Shown here: in pieces, positions 32,601 to 45,152 of the stretch
Numbering within the stretch: the first letter of the stretch is position 1
Layout: each line of letters starts with the position of its first letter
NCBI RefSeq assembly: GCF_003086295.3
Contig: NC_092051.1
Coordinates: forward strand, 11,648,810 to 11,712,809
Direction: 5' to 3'
DNA length: 64,000 nucleotides
DNA from: Arachis hypogaea
Taxonomy: Eukaryota > Streptophyta > Magnoliopsida > Fabales > Fabaceae
Notes under the pieces: model-generated
Told to the model about the DNA's origin: nothing
The model's input: only the letters and a program-made list of their open reading frames with translations
Databases searched by the model: none
Position numbers and translations under genes: made by a program

Positions 32601-33930
32601 TTCCTCTTGTTATTCGCTGCGGTTACGACCGCTATATGACTGGACCCTCTCACACATGACAGGAATTTGCTCTGACCGAGGACATCGATGATGCCACGCT
32701 GATGGACTACTTTCGTGGGACATGGCTACCAAGGCCGAACGGCCTGAGATATGTAAGCATTGTTGTGGCGCATACTGCGCAGAAAACCAAAAATAAAAAA
32801 ATAAATAAAATTGTGCAATACCAAAAAACCAACCAACATGCTCCTTATCATTCCTGTTGTCGCTCATCCCTTACCAGAAACGCTAATGCTTGACTCCGTG
32901 CCAGATCTATGTCCAGATGAAGGATGTCATCGAGGACATGAAGGAGACTCACTATTACCTGATGGCCGTGGAGGTCTCCACTCACCGGATGTGGATATTC
33001 GACAGCTTTCCAACATAGGACACTGTTATGGGAAGAAAGTTTGCGGTTAAGTCAGTTGTACGTAATGATATTCTATTGGTCCCATAATGCCCGGAATTCG
33101 TTGTGTTTGCATCTCTATTCAGAGGGTTGTATTTTGTTTTTTTTTCTTATTGTCGGAATAGTTTTGCACTTGTGGGCCTGTTAGGCTTAGTCCAAATCAC
33201 GTATAATAATAATAAAAAAAACGAAAACAAAAAAACGGTGCCTCCCTTCGGTCGGATTAGAACTAGTTTTTTTTTTTTTTTTCACATGGCACAACACCCA
33301 TACCACGTATTTTTGCCCAGTAAAAAGCAAACAACAGAAACTCACCGTTAACTCTTCTCCCATCTCATCTGCTACCGTTTTGCAGGCCAGGGATCTGGAC
33401 AAGATCTTGACTACCATGTTCCCAAACATCGACGTCTTAGGAAGGAACCCACCGCTGTTTGAGTGGAATCCGGACTTCGTCCTGGGGATCACCAACGAGA
33501 ACAACTGGTACGAATTATTGTATTACGTCAACCATATATATGTGTTCTCCAGTTTTGACAGGTATTCACCAATTTCTGTTTCCGGGAGTGGCCGCTGAAA
33601 AAAAGTTACAAGGACAAGCTGTGGATGATGCTGTGGTTTCAAATGGAGCAGATGTTCACACCCAACCCGGTCCTGCAGAGGAAGGTATTCAACACAACTT
33701 TTTCCACGCTGTATGCATGTTAGAACGATTCCCGTTGTATAAAGATCTCTTAATGGACACATCCATATATGCCTTTAATTTATCATGTTGCAGAGTATCG
33801 AGCAACTGTCTAACATGATACAAATTGACACTGCGTTGGCTATTGTAAACGAGCATTTCAATGAGCTCCGTGATGAGATAAGGCAGCGGGTAAAGGTGGA
33901 CTGGAATAGCTGGAGAGTGATAGCCGCCGT
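29674..33930 (+). pseudogene. ULP1-like (C48) cysteine protease gene of a Mutator-like element
   Basis: A multi-exon gene of the ULP/SUMO-protease-like family often found in plant MULEs. Exons I can place with GT-AG joins and kept frame: 29674-29790, 29848-29928, 31447-31752, 32018-32203, 32302-32571, 32663-32752, 32905-33057 and 33386-33507; later exons (33562-33930) are uncertain. RQMGFPLEAAQMIAYIFGECM and TTWTQSQLQRCSVWSLP are pre-protease sequence; the protease part shows the His strand in ETHYYLMAVEV and the Asp in MWIFDSFP. I do not see the Gln or the DCG-type nucleophile Cys. Stops occur at 31750 and 33016. An LTR of 1.4 kb is inserted in the intron between exons 2 and 3. The gene converges on the FAR1-type transposase. 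Confidence 0.7.
29941..31351 (-). mobile_element. Solo LTR-like insertion in the ULP1-like gene intron
   Basis: A 1.41-kb block starting TGCGGTTTTT and ending GCTCACGCATCA in plus orientation. ATATG follows it (31352-31356) and lies one base from its left edge (29935-29939), a candidate 5-bp target duplication. On the minus strand it opens TGATGCGTGAGCATC. It contains CpG-dense words such as ACGCGATCGCGT twice (31068-31079 and 31085-31096). No internal retrotransposon genes are present. Similar LTRs are, from memory, abundant in Arachis. Confidence 0.6.
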
Positions 33931-33959
33931 GCTGCCATGACACTGTTGATACTGTGAGC

Positions 33960-34715
33960 TTTATTTTGATCATGCTGGGCTTTTCATGCCCCCTTTTATT
34001 GGCGACCAGGGTGGGCCGTCACTTTGAAGTGGTACCTACGCATCCTTGTGCATGACTCCACTTCGACATTATAGCTACCCGACCCGCCATTTTAAAAATT
34101 TATGTCATTAGGTTTAACTGATTGAATATATTTTGTTGCATGCGTATCCACCGTTGCATGCCATGAACCACCGCTTTTTTTGTAAAATACTTGACACCGT
34201 GCACTGCATGTTAAATTAGCATGGATTAAATTTTATTTTCTTTTCCATCTATAATTCAATGGAGTCTGCAAGTACACTATCTTTATTATCATTCCCACGA
34301 CAAATCCCCTTGTGGATTATTTTTTTTCCCCTAACTGATGGATAGTGCCATACTCTTAGTACCAGGAAAGCATGGACATTCGACGAAACACAGTTTCAAA
34401 GTTATAGGAAATTTCGTCTCGAACTCGAACATCCCTAAGCCATTTAGCTCTCCAACGTAATGAAAACTTTCATTTGGCAACAATGTCTTGTTATAATTCC
34501 TTGCGTCCCACCCGCTAACCACATGACTCGGTTTACATTAACATGTTTTAATTTAATTATTCAAACACAACCGCAACTATTGTTACAACACAGACCAACA
34601 CATTTAGGAGGCACATCCTCACAAGCTGCATTACATACTCCATCATTTTAAACAAGCAATCATACCAGAAATAAAGCGTAACTCACATAACCTATGAATA
34701 CGCCCCTTCCGGATA
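33960..34715. other. Non-coding DNA between convergent genes
   Basis: The stretch between the 3' ends of the ULP1-like gene and the transposase gene. No open frame or repeat was recognised. Confidence 0.45.
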
Positions 34716-34799
34716 TCACATCAACTCGTAGAACGCGTAGCAGCCAGCCATATTCAATCCAACACGATGCGTAACCTCCAGCAAGGATAGTTCAGCCAA

Positions 34800-36999
34800 C
34801 TCACTCAAATTCGTAATAGTCCTCACCTCCTTCTCCTGCTTCCATGCTATCGTAAGCCGCGCCAGCCTCAAAACTATCGATGTTTTCCCATATACTTGAT
34901 TGTTGACACTTGCGGAAATTGTGCCCGCCCTTTCCACGCAATCGACACCTCTGAACACGGCAAAATTTATCCCGGGAGGAGACAACTCTTCGACCGCACC
35001 CTTTGTACCTTGTCCGCAACGGGTCCCGAACAGACACCCTGCTGACCTCCTCAGCAACACCCAGCCTTTGGCGATGTTTGTCTCGCAGGGATTGGCACTC
35101 CTTTACCAACCTTGTTTTCACGTCCACGTAGTCCTCGAAGATCCGTCAAGACAAGCTCACCAGCTCCCTGCAATCATCCAGCATCGCTGCATGCATGCTC
35201 ATGTATGTCGCGTCTGGGATCTCCCCAACACGTACTCCGTCGCTGGGTGCACGCGGCTGCTTTGCCCTCTTTGTCCACCAATCAAGTATTAGGCTTTTGG
35301 GGATAGCCATCATGTTCAAATAAACTAGAACCCCAACCATGTGGACACAAGGAAGCTCGAACGACTCCATTCACTGACAAGAACAGCTGAATTTGTCGTC
35401 TTCCTCGGCCCACGACACGGCCCATGATCTCTGCTTGCAGTACATTGCAACCTTGAACAAAACACAAGCGCTCGTACTCTTGTTGGACACAACTCTCACA
35501 TTGCTGGCTAGCATCAGCACCTCCCGAAACAGTTCGAAAACCTCTCTTGTATAAACCGTCGCAGCGAATTGCTCAATGGCTTCGAGTTTCGTTTTTACAA
35601 CAGGCTCGCCGTACGCAGACTTGTAGTCTGCCACTAGTTTTCTTCTCCTCATGAATTTCAGATAGAGTTGGAAGTGCTCCACAAACTCCCTCAGATTGTA
35701 CCCATTGTGTATAAATTTCCCAAGCTTCATATTCAAAGCTTCGCACCTCGATGTATTCTTCAGTCCTGCAAAAAATTTCCCCCGGATATGCGCATTAGAC
35801 CATGAATGCTTCTTTTCATACATGTCCGCTATCCACATATGATCCTTCAACCCGTGCTCTGCCACGCTATCCGTCCATATTCTCTCAAATTCGTCAACCT
35901 CTAGATCTCCCATCAAGCATAGACAGAATTTCCTAAGAAAACCCGGCCGTCCAACTCTAGCAGTGGCGTTCCTTAACAAATGCCAGCTACACAAACTGTG
36001 ATGTGCACCAGAGAAAACTGTACTAACCGCATTCTTCATGGTGAAGTCCCCGTCCGTGATGACAGATTTCGGCTGTTTTCCTTTCATTGCCTCAAGAAAT
36101 GACCGCAACAACCACACATAGCTTCCTTCGCTCTCGTTGCACAAGATGGCGCAGCCGAACACCACCGTCCTCATATGATGGTCCACCCCTGAGAATATTA
36201 CCAAAGGGCACTTGTATTTGTTATGACCGTACGTTGCATCAAAACCCAGGACATCCCCGAACACGCTGTAGTCATAACGACTTGTACCATCGCACCAGAA
36301 GAGATTTTCTAGCCTCTTGTCAATATCCAGCAAGTACCTCCAGAACATCCCAGAATCAGTGGTCCTTAAAGTTCCTAAGAACTTCAACGCGGCCTCAGCA
36401 TCTGTCACGCTAGCCCGCCTTTGCTTCTCTATCGCATTATATATAATCCTTTATCTCGAACCCAACAGTCTCGAATCCCCCTGACTGATTGGCAAAGGCG
36501 CGGAAAATTGTCGGCACCCGCAACCCAGATTTTCTCATGGAATTGATTTGGTGCAAATCACCTTCCTTGACTGCTCTGTGTGACCGCGACAGACCCTAAA
36601 CCTCGCATCCAGCATGGGATGATTATGGTTATCGCAGAATTGTTCAACAAACCATTGCCCGCTGGCATCATCAACGTGGGCCTTAATCCGGGCTTCACAC
36701 CCGCACCGCGTGATTGGTCGAGGATCCATCTTCCTGTCTTCCCGCTGCATGTGTTTTCCGTCTCGCTCTCCTTCCCCCGAGCACACAAATATCTGCCAAA
36801 TGATTTCGCCCTCCGCCCCCTGCTTTGTTCTGCGACCCACCTTGGACCTCCTGACCGAGAATCCCTTGCTGCGACCGTATTCGTTGTAGTAGTCATAAGC
36901 TGCCTGTAGGCTTGTGAACTCCGTCGTAAGGACGTCCTTGACTGTCAGGGAAGAAAATTCAATTGCACCGAAGGACCCTATCCCGTCAACAATCCTCAC
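34800..36999 (-). pseudogene. FAR1/FHY3-type Mutator transposase, frameshifted
   Basis: Minus strand. The N-terminus (36999-36570) is a FAR1 DNA-binding domain of the WRKY-GCM1 zinc-finger type: AYDYYNEYGRSKGFSVRRSK, TRCGCEARIKAHV, HNHPML. A frameshift after DARF and another near 36440 separate it from the MULE transposase core (36408-35371): VFGDVLGFDATYGHNKYKCPL, PKSVITDGDFTMKNAV, LCSWHLLRNA. The SWIM zinc finger CSCQ ... LPCVHM is cut by a TGA (about 35373). A further frame (35127-34801) has a Cys/His knuckle (GHNFRKC). This class moves FAR1-type MULEs and is the source of the host FHY3/FAR1 light-signalling factors; this copy is broken. Confidence 0.85.
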
Positions 37000-38040
37000 T
37001 GCTGCTCTGCATCTATGTCTGCATCTGTGGTGGACGAATACATCGCTTCTACTTCCTCTACCGGCACGGTTTTGTCGCTCATCCCATCATCCGCATTCTG
37101 CAACGAACAATATGCGGCATGTGTGACAACAGGCGGTGGGCCACATTAACATAAACCGGTGGACAAAAATTCATAAAATGAGCAACAAACACACCTGCGA
37201 TGCATGTACTCGGTCAAAATTATATGAAAACTCATAGTTTCGCTCCACAAATCCATTCGACTGTCACAGTTCAAAAATCGCAGTAAGCAAGCAGAACATC
37301 AGCGTTATCAATCATAACTACGAATACATAGCTATAATCCCAGACATTCTAAAATAATCCCGTAACATGCAGAGTCCAACTAAAACTCATTCAACTGTAA
37401 TTCGGGACAGAATTTAAAAAGTAACAAATCTAATTCAGCTATGTGTCGTTCTAAACGGCAACCTCAAAACATCAAAGGGTTATAACTGTTGGGGACACGG
37501 GAGGCACGACCCCCAATTGAAATATATTTCTGCGCATACCTCCCCCGACATTATCGGACGGTAAATAACTCAATGACACAGAGAAAGCGTACCTATGAAT
37601 CTCGTTGTCGTGTGTGGTCAATTCCCTTCCCTTAGTGTGAACCTCAAGACGGCCAGATCTCGATCTGTGCTTCCGCGCCGTTAAATCCTGCGTTCTCCTC
37701 CACCGTGGACCATCATCTCCGTGCAGGTCGACCAAACGAAGCTTCACACTGACCCCAACACAGCTTTCACCTACCTATTAATGGAGTTTTGGGCTTTGAT
37801 TTAGTACCGGATTCTCGTCTCCTCCCCCTCTTTTTCTTTTTTTTTTTTGAATTTCATCCCTAACCTTTACTTTTGCTTATTTGTGAACCGACCCCAATCT
37901 TTTCCGATAATTGATTTCATTACCTAGTCCATCAAGGTCTTGAATATACTTTCCCACCGAAGAAACGTCCAAAAAACATAAAAGCAGAAAATAGTACTAC
38001 GAAAGAGAAGATTAAAAAAGAGAACAAAACATCACATAAC
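37000..38040. other. 5' region of the FAR1-type transposase gene
   Basis: No gene was recognised. An open minus-strand frame (37747-37472) starts MKLRLVDLHGDDGPRWRR but matches nothing I know. The right end of the composite element should lie here or just beyond; no terminal repeat was found by eye. Confidence 0.4.
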
Positions 38041-38152
38041 TTGAAAGAGCGAATAGTGGATCAACCATGACACTAGTGCAACAAAGGCAGCGATGTTCAG
38101 GGAGATAAGAGACGGCAGAGATTGAGACGCGATGAATCGTGGATGGTGGATC

Positions 38153-38974
38153 TTGGGATGGCAATGGATAGAGTAGGATTTGGAGCCAACTCTAATCCTA
38201 TCCGCGGGTTGATATTTTTATATAAACTCAACCCTACTCTACCCCCTAACCCTACCCATTCTTAACCGGCGAGTACTCGACCCTACCCGCAGGTTACAAA
38301 AAAGATGCAAGATTATTATATAACTTGATGATAATTTAAAATAGAATTGACTTTTATGTAAAAGAAAAAGTATTAAATGATCAATTAATGATCTTCTTTT
38401 AGTGGCTAAGGATCTTTTGTATTTAGTGAGAGGTCTTTCGTTCAATGGACTTGTTTGGGTGACCTTCTAAGAAAAGATCTTTTTTCGAGTTATCTTTTTT
38501 TAAAAGATTTTATGAAAAAGTAAAAGTAATTTTATGTTTGGGTATCTCATGTAAAAAATATATTTTTATCTATCAATTATATTTGGGTATAACAATATAA
38601 AAGTATTTTTTTGTTTATTTATTATATGAAAAACATCTTTTTTTTAAGAAAAAAAGATCTTTTAAAAAAAGATGTAAATTACAACTTCTCAAAAAAGATG
38701 TTTTGTTTTTTAATTTTTCTAGTGCTTTTATTTTTACTAGTAAAAATTTGCTAAACACGTTAAAAAATAAAAAAAAAGATATTTTTAGATTAAAATTTTT
38801 TTTTATCAAACACAATATTCACTTGAAACAAATTTTTATATAAGTATATAACATTAACATATACGTGTATAGGGTGCGGGTTGGTCGAGTAGAGTTGAGG
38901 CTCAACACACACCCTACCCAATCGAATGGAGTCGAGTTGGGTATCCGCGAGTAGAGTGCATGTTGCCACCCCTA
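38153..38974. mobile_element. hAT-like element with TAGGGGTGG-type ends
   Basis: Left end TTGGGATGGCAATGG and right end GTTGCCACCCCTA are imperfect inverted repeats. Subterminal sequence on both sides has ACCCTACCC / GGGTGCGGG and CTCG-GAGTA words. A second repeat (38448-38812) is nested inside. No 8-bp duplication was found, so the class is tentative. Its right end matches the end of the element at 57044-60073. Confidence 0.5.
38448..38812. repeat. Dispersed MITE-like repeat, copy B
   Basis: Second copy of the repeat at 12345-12695, in the same orientation, with GTAAAAGTAATTTTATGTTT and AATTACAACTTCTCAAAAAA conserved. It is nested in the hAT-like element at 38153-38974. Confidence 0.65.
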
Positions 38975-38975
38975 A

Positions 38976-39130
38976 CTCCAAGCTTAGTGAATTGCGAACA
39001 ACAAAGCTCCAAATGCGGGGAATCATGAACAGCAAAGCTCTAGGCATACGAAATTGTGGACGGCAAAACTCCAAGCACAGAGAATAGTAGACATCAAATG
39101 TCCAGGTGTGATTAATCGTGAAAGGCAGAA
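38976..39130. repeat. 31-bp minisatellite, five units
   Basis: Five consecutive 31-bp units start at 38976, 39007, 39038, 39069 and 39100. Their pattern is CTCCAAGC...GAAT.(A/G)TGAACAGCAAAG with many substitutions but no length change. A sixth, weaker unit may follow at 39131. Similar text (GATGAATCGTGGATGGTGGATC) precedes the hAT-like insertion at 38153, suggesting the array was larger. Confidence 0.75.
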
Positions 39131-39164
39131 CAAGAGCGTGAGACACTATGAATGGTGAATGAGA

Positions 39165-42100
39165 GAGTAATTTAGAGTTTGTGGAGTGTGATTGGATGGG
39201 AGTGATGGAGAAAGTAAACTACGGATAGATAATGATAATAAGATAGAAGTAAATTAGTAATTTTATAGAATAAGATAAAGATAAATTAGTACTTTTATAA
39301 AAAATTTAACTGTTAGACTGGATAAATAATCTATCAACCAAACATTTGGATCATTTTATCGAATAAAATATATTTTTTAGAGATTATTTTGTTAAAAATA
39401 AATGTTAAAAAATCGTTTTGTCAAAAATTAAATCTTTTAAATACCAAAATAATTATTTATTCTTTATTTTAACATAGGTGAACACTCACATTTAACTTTG
39501 TTCATATAAAATTAATTGTTAAAAATTATTGATCTTAGATTATTTAATATATTTATTTAAATTATTATTTAATAATTTTCAGTTATCAACTTCACACAAA
39601 AATAATTACATATAAATTTACTCCTTTAATATCTCTTTTAGAAAATGAATGGTGCCGCTTTGTGGTCATTATTCATTGCCATTTTCTTAGAGTGATAGGT
39701 CTTTAAAATGATAAAATAACATGTCATGAATTTTGCCATAGATTTATGAATCTTTTAACAAAATACTAAATAAATTCTAAGAAAGATTGAAATACAGGAG
39801 AAATTGTGGCCAATATTTTAATTTTTCAGAAATTTATATAAATTATGTATTTTAATTTTTTTAAAACTTATTTACCATTATTTTTTTGTAAATCTATATA
39901 ACACATTTTTTAAAAAAAATTGCTTGATATGTTAATTTTTTTATGAAAACTTATAAATTTATCGTAAAATATTTTTAAGACCTATTTATTATTTTTTTTC
40001 CTCTTTGGCTAACAATATTATCACTTGTTTTCTTCAATTGTATATGTATATTGGTTAATTAATACAAATAGTTAAGTGTAATATTTGTGAATTAATAAAT
40101 TATATATTTTTTGTTTACTGCTGGTATATATATATATATATATATATATATAACTTATTTCAAGTTGTAAAGATATTTTAGTTTTAACTTTTAACTGACT
40201 ACTCCTTTTTTTTATAATACCTATTTTATAGGCTTATTCTTTTACTGTCATTTTTTTAAATTGCAAATGCGATATTATTCTGTTTATTTTTTAAAATATC
40301 AGAAGGAATTTAGTTAAGTGGAAACAGAATTTGTGTTAGTTTAATTGTGGGTGGGCCGGTGGAGAGAGAATTTTGCTGTTCTGAGAGCGAAGCTAATTGA
40401 TTAGCTTTCCTTCTAGAAACAAAAATACGAATAATTTTTCCTTCCGATCTTTTTCTTTTAGGATTGATAAATTCTGTAATCACTAATCAGATACTTATGT
40501 AGTTTTGTTGGGTTAATTACTCTGATTCCAAATGCGTTACTTTCGGCTCAGGCCATTGTGATTCGTTACCGTAATTTACTTAACTAGTTGCAACTTGCAA
40601 GTGATTATCTTTCTTTTTTTGGTCAAGGATTTTTTTTTTTCACATGTATTTTTTAACGTGGGTTAGTTTATATACAAAGCGAGATTCGAATTTCTGATAT
40701 TTATTTAAACAAACAAATAAACTAATTACTTAATCAACTCAAGTTGGTTGGTGAATAACTATCTAATTCTTTATATTTCGGCTTCCTCTTTTGGGATTCT
40801 TTTGGTTCCATTTTTGGGTTGAAACTATTTATTTGGTTCAAAGCCTATGATTCAATTATTTGGGTCAGCCCATTTACTTTTTCGATATTGTCCTTAAAGA
40901 TGTTACCCAAATATCGGCCTGTAGCACTATTGCAGTTGTAGCCGATCACAATGAACACAAGCGGGCTGTGGTCGAGGCTTTGGCATAGTGACAATTCATC
41001 ACATTTCGATATGACATTTGGTTGAGACCATATAATAGATAGAAATCCTTAAAAATCTTTAATGTATAAATGTGTAATGTGCGAAATTTATGATATAGTG
41101 TCTAAAAATGTGACTGACCAATTTATCTGACCCAAAAGAAAAAAGAAGACTACTAGAGGACTAGCAAAATTTGTAATTTGTACTTATTAATTAATCATTA
41201 TTAATATTTTTAATAGTGTGAAATTACATTTAATAATGTAAAATTATTTTTTTTTCTTTTAATGGTTAAGTGCTGATTAAATTTTAATAAAAATACTGAC
41301 TTTTTAGACTTTTTCAAAAAAAAAAAAAAAAGCTCAGCTCTCTTCTTTTGATTTATAGTTTGTCAATCATTATTTTCTATTTTTTTTTCGTGAAAAACTT
41401 ATTAAAAAAAATATTTTATTCTTTTTAAACCAGTTTATTTAGGCGTCATTTTTTAGCATGTCATAGTAAAAACGCTAACCTAAAATGCGTCTTGAGATAG
41501 AAAAACATCTAAGGGTGTGTCACGGCTTCCATAGTATGTAGAACCGAGAAAGATGAAAACGCTTTTTCAAATTGAAAAGATATCCATATTTGATATGTAT
41601 AAGGTCAATTTTATGGTGTCTATGACTTGGTGCTTAAATTTTGTCTAACTTTCTTTTTGTATAGTAAATTTTGAATTTTTAAAAATTATTTATTTTTATA
41701 TCTTTTAAATTAAATATTAATTTTTAACTCTTTTTAATAAATAAACATCATATTTTAGGGATCATAGCATTCACCATATTTTTTTTACTTGTGTTGGTAA
41801 GGTTATTAGCATAGGAAGAGTATATTTGAAGATAATAATCCACCTATCCCAATAGGCCAATAGCACCAAGGGAGCAGGAGTAAAAGTTTAGTTGGTGCAA
41901 GAATAATGAGTCACATCATTGGGCTCTCTGATAAACATGCCGTATTATTTGATTAATTTGGAGAATCTGAATCCAACATCGTGCTACTATATGATATTTG
42001 TTCCCATGCTTTTCCTTTGCTTTATGCACTTTCTCATCCATTTCCATTATGTATACATTGCTAAATTCAATAAAAATAAATTCCAATAACAAAAACAAAT

Positions 42101-44410
42101 AACGAATTTCAGTGTGTGATATTAGGAATGCATTGTATTGTAGGATGATAACCTGCATCATAGGTTCCCACAATTAGATGCTTATTATTTTTTCTTATAT
42201 AGCTAGGTACCTCTACCTGAGCACGTAGTTCTTGGCTTGTTATAATTTGGAACTATACTTTTGTTTCGATTTCTAACTACTTACTTTTCACTCTTCAAGA
42301 TAAATGTTTGTCTTCATGCATTAGGTCTTAGGATGCACCCTCTCAATGTTCCCTACTCCTCCATTATTTATTTGTCAACTCACTTTCAGGCTCTCATAAT
42401 TATTTATTTTGGTTTTTAAATTATTATTATCAGCAATAAGGGTAGAACAGGAGTTGGTTTAATGAAGATACAATAATTCCAGTTGTTGTCCATAACATAT
42501 TTCTTAGTATAGTCCAATTGGATTAATGATTTGATGGACATTAGCAATTTGTACAGATATGAAAACCACTATGTGCATTTGTGACACCACTACTTCATGC
42601 TTCAATACTTGGGTATATAAAGCTGTCTTTCTCAATATACATGTTTTGAATTATATTTTAAACTTCAAAATAAATAATTGTCTTTGTTCTTAAATCACAT
42701 ATTTTCAAGAATATATAGCAATCTATCATGGATGCTTAGGATGGAGTTTGTGGGGTAGCATTGGTAGTTGATTATGACTTCTAAAAGAATGTTTGAATTC
42801 ATTAATGCGGCTGCCTAATTTATTGTGCTTTCCAAAAGTAACATAATAATCAAATTGCATTGCTTCCATCCTAATCTTGTTTCACTAGCAAATGCAAGTT
42901 GTGTTGTTTGAAAAATCTTTTCTATTCTTTTTATTTATTTTTTATATTTTTCCCACTCACAATAATCCTTGATTTCTCGTATCTTTTTAGTAGCTAATGG
43001 GAGAAACCTAAGGTTTATCCAAAGGACAGTAAATAATTAATTTAAATGTGAACACTTTCTTAGCTTTCACATACATTTAACATTTATTTAATTTATACTG
43101 TACCCTCTTGTTTCTTAGTGTGCAACTTGCATTTGTATGGCTATTGGCCAGTATTAGTACTAGTTTGCCGCAAAAGAACCAACTAAATTAAATAATATTC
43201 AACGGAAAATTAGTGGGAAGAAAACAATGTCAATTGGTTCATTTTTGGATTTAATATTCAACGAGTGGCTACTCTTATTAAAGTGGATTAGTGGCATATC
43301 AGCCTAATAATCACACAATCTAATTTTTTTTCCAGGTTATTTAATTTTAGGCGAATAAGACATTCACGATCGTTGATGTTTCTTTCTAAAGTTTGGTTAA
43401 TCTATCAGTTGGTGGTCGTGGATGCATATATATGTAGATTGCGATGTGTTTGAGATGCCAAAGGCTTAAAGTTTGGTTCATTATCTTTGTTGCATTAACT
43501 TTAAATATGAATTTTAAAAAGGTGCTCAAAAAGAGATAGTGAATACTTTATTCGTTTGATTGCTCTTTTCATTACAAGATTGACGAATAAAGGTGCTTCT
43601 TGGAATTGAATCCTTTCGCTTCCTGCTTTTCATAATTCCATCTCATGAATTGGGCATTTTGCGATGCAATATTATTTTAAATAATCTCCTATTGTATATT
43701 TCAATATTCTTCAATAATAAAAAAAAAATACTTGTTATAATTATAAGTCCATATACTGTACTCCTAATGCATGCTTAGTATGCTATTTAGGCGAAATTTT
43801 TACACAAAAAAGAAGGGGGAAATGGTAGTAGTAGTAGTAGAAGTTGGCCCAAGTATCTAACCATAAAACTTAAATAAAACGTTCTAATTTCTGTTATCTA
43901 GATTATAAATAAATTATCCAAATTCTTTACGGCATAAAGACCAAATAAGATGTAACAACTTTTCTCATGAAAATGATTACATTTATGATTGATACTTGTG
44001 CTATATCTGTGTTTATCTTTTATGTGAGGGAAATAAAATTTCGACGTTTTATATAGTGAGCAGCAAGTATTGTTAGGACACGCATGGAGAGATTCCTCCA
44101 TAATTACAAGTCCTTTTCGATTTTTCTTTGTCCAGATGCCAAAAGAAAGAATCATCCATTAAATACACGATCACGTGGAAATGAAAAGAAATTCAAAGAT
44201 GGGTAGCAATCAAGTAGCAACAGTGATGGCCAAAAAAAAAAAAAACGAAAAATTTACAAAATTGCATTAGAAATTAAAAGTGTGCGCCAGATAAGCATTC
44301 CAAGATAAAAAAAAGAAAAGAAATGAACATAATGACAATGTTATCTAAAATTAATTACAAGATGTTATTTGATTCTAAGTAACAATAATAATCCTTATAC
44401 AGTACCCTCA
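39165..44410. other. AT-rich intergenic DNA, no gene recognised
   Basis: About 5.2 kb of AT-rich DNA. Noted items are a TA run at about 40125-40151, poly-T and poly-A tracts, and a GTA run at 43826-43841. Short open frames (41916-42173, 43593-43778, 43898-44155) show no protein-like features. A GC-richer patch near 40345-40400 remained unassigned. Confidence 0.55.
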
Positions 44411-44430
44411 TAATTATAGTACTATATATA

Positions 44431-44437
44431 TATAAAA
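44431..44437 (+). promoter_or_regulatory. Probable TATA box of the RING-H2 gene
   Basis: TATAAAA follows a TA run, 95 bp before the start codon, a normal distance for a plant gene with a short leader. Confidence 0.45.
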
Positions 44438-44531
44438 AAAGATATGAAGATGATATGATCCAAACACAAACCACTATAACCGACATCTCATCCACCCATT
44501 GTTTCAACTTTCAACATAACAACTCTCTCTC

Positions 44532-45152
44532 ATGGCATTGGACCCAGATATTGAAGAAAAGTATGTTCACAACAGCAAGGTCATGCTAGGATCTGCAATT
44601 CTTCTCGTTATACTCATCCTCGTAATCATCCTATATCGTTCTTATGCTCACTTCTGCGCACGCCGCCGCCGCCATCTCTTCCCTCACACTCTTCCAGCTT
44701 CTTCCACTTCCGCCACCGCCCCTGTTTTCAACGACCGACTGGATCCAACCATTCTCAAGTCCCTACCGACCTTTACTTTCTCCTCCGCCGTGCACCGCCC
44801 CCTGCAAGACTGCGCCGTCTGCCTTTCGGAGTTCGAAGACGGAGACAAGGGCCGTGTGCTGCCGAATTGCAGCCACGCGTTCCACTGCCAATGCATCGAC
44901 GCGTGGTTCGCATCTCACTCCAACTGCCCTCTCTGCCGGTCACCGGTTAAACGGGTTACCACGCCGGTTGAAGCGTGCTCGATTCCGGTTTCAGTTGAAT
45001 TAGCGGTTGAATTGGAAGCTGGTGGTTGCTCGTCGCTTCCTCCGCCGGTGATGTGCCCTAGGAAGCCGTTGAATGTGGTGGTGGAGATTCCGGAAGAGGA
45101 GAGAGGGTTGGATCATCGGATTCTTTCGCTGAAGAAGTTTTGCAGCGTGTAG
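44532..45152 (+). CDS. ATL-type RING-H2 finger E3 ubiquitin ligase
   Basis: A single-exon gene of 206 residues. A transmembrane segment (about 18-36, [19 protein letters not shown]) is followed by a basic RRRR stretch, the GLD-like motif [14 protein letters not shown] (68-81) and a canonical RING-H2 with Cys94, Cys97, Cys113, His115, His118, Cys121, Cys132 and Cys135. Pro134 precedes the last Cys, and Trp125 lies between the sixth and seventh ligands, as needed for E2 contact. This is the Arabidopsis Toxicos en Levadura (ATL) architecture: membrane-bound E3 ligases that pass ubiquitin to targets, often in defence or stress responses. The lack of introns is typical of ATLs. Start chosen at the first ATG after a CTCTCTC leader. 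Confidence 0.93.
   Translation: MALDPDIEEKYVHNSKVMLGSAILLVILILVIILYRSYAHFCARRRRHLFPHTLPASSTSATAPVFNDRLDPTILKSLPTFTFSSAVHRPLQDCAVCLSEFEDGDKGRVLPNCSHAFHCQCIDAWFASHSNCPLCRSPVKRVTTPVEACSIPVSVELAVELEAGGCSSLPPPVMCPRKPLNVVVEIPEEERGLDHRILSLKKFCSV

Noticed and set aside
36087..36413. Plus-strand 108-codon frame opposite the FAR1 transposase
   Set aside because: It is a shadow of the transposase core, whose domains are clear on the minus strand.
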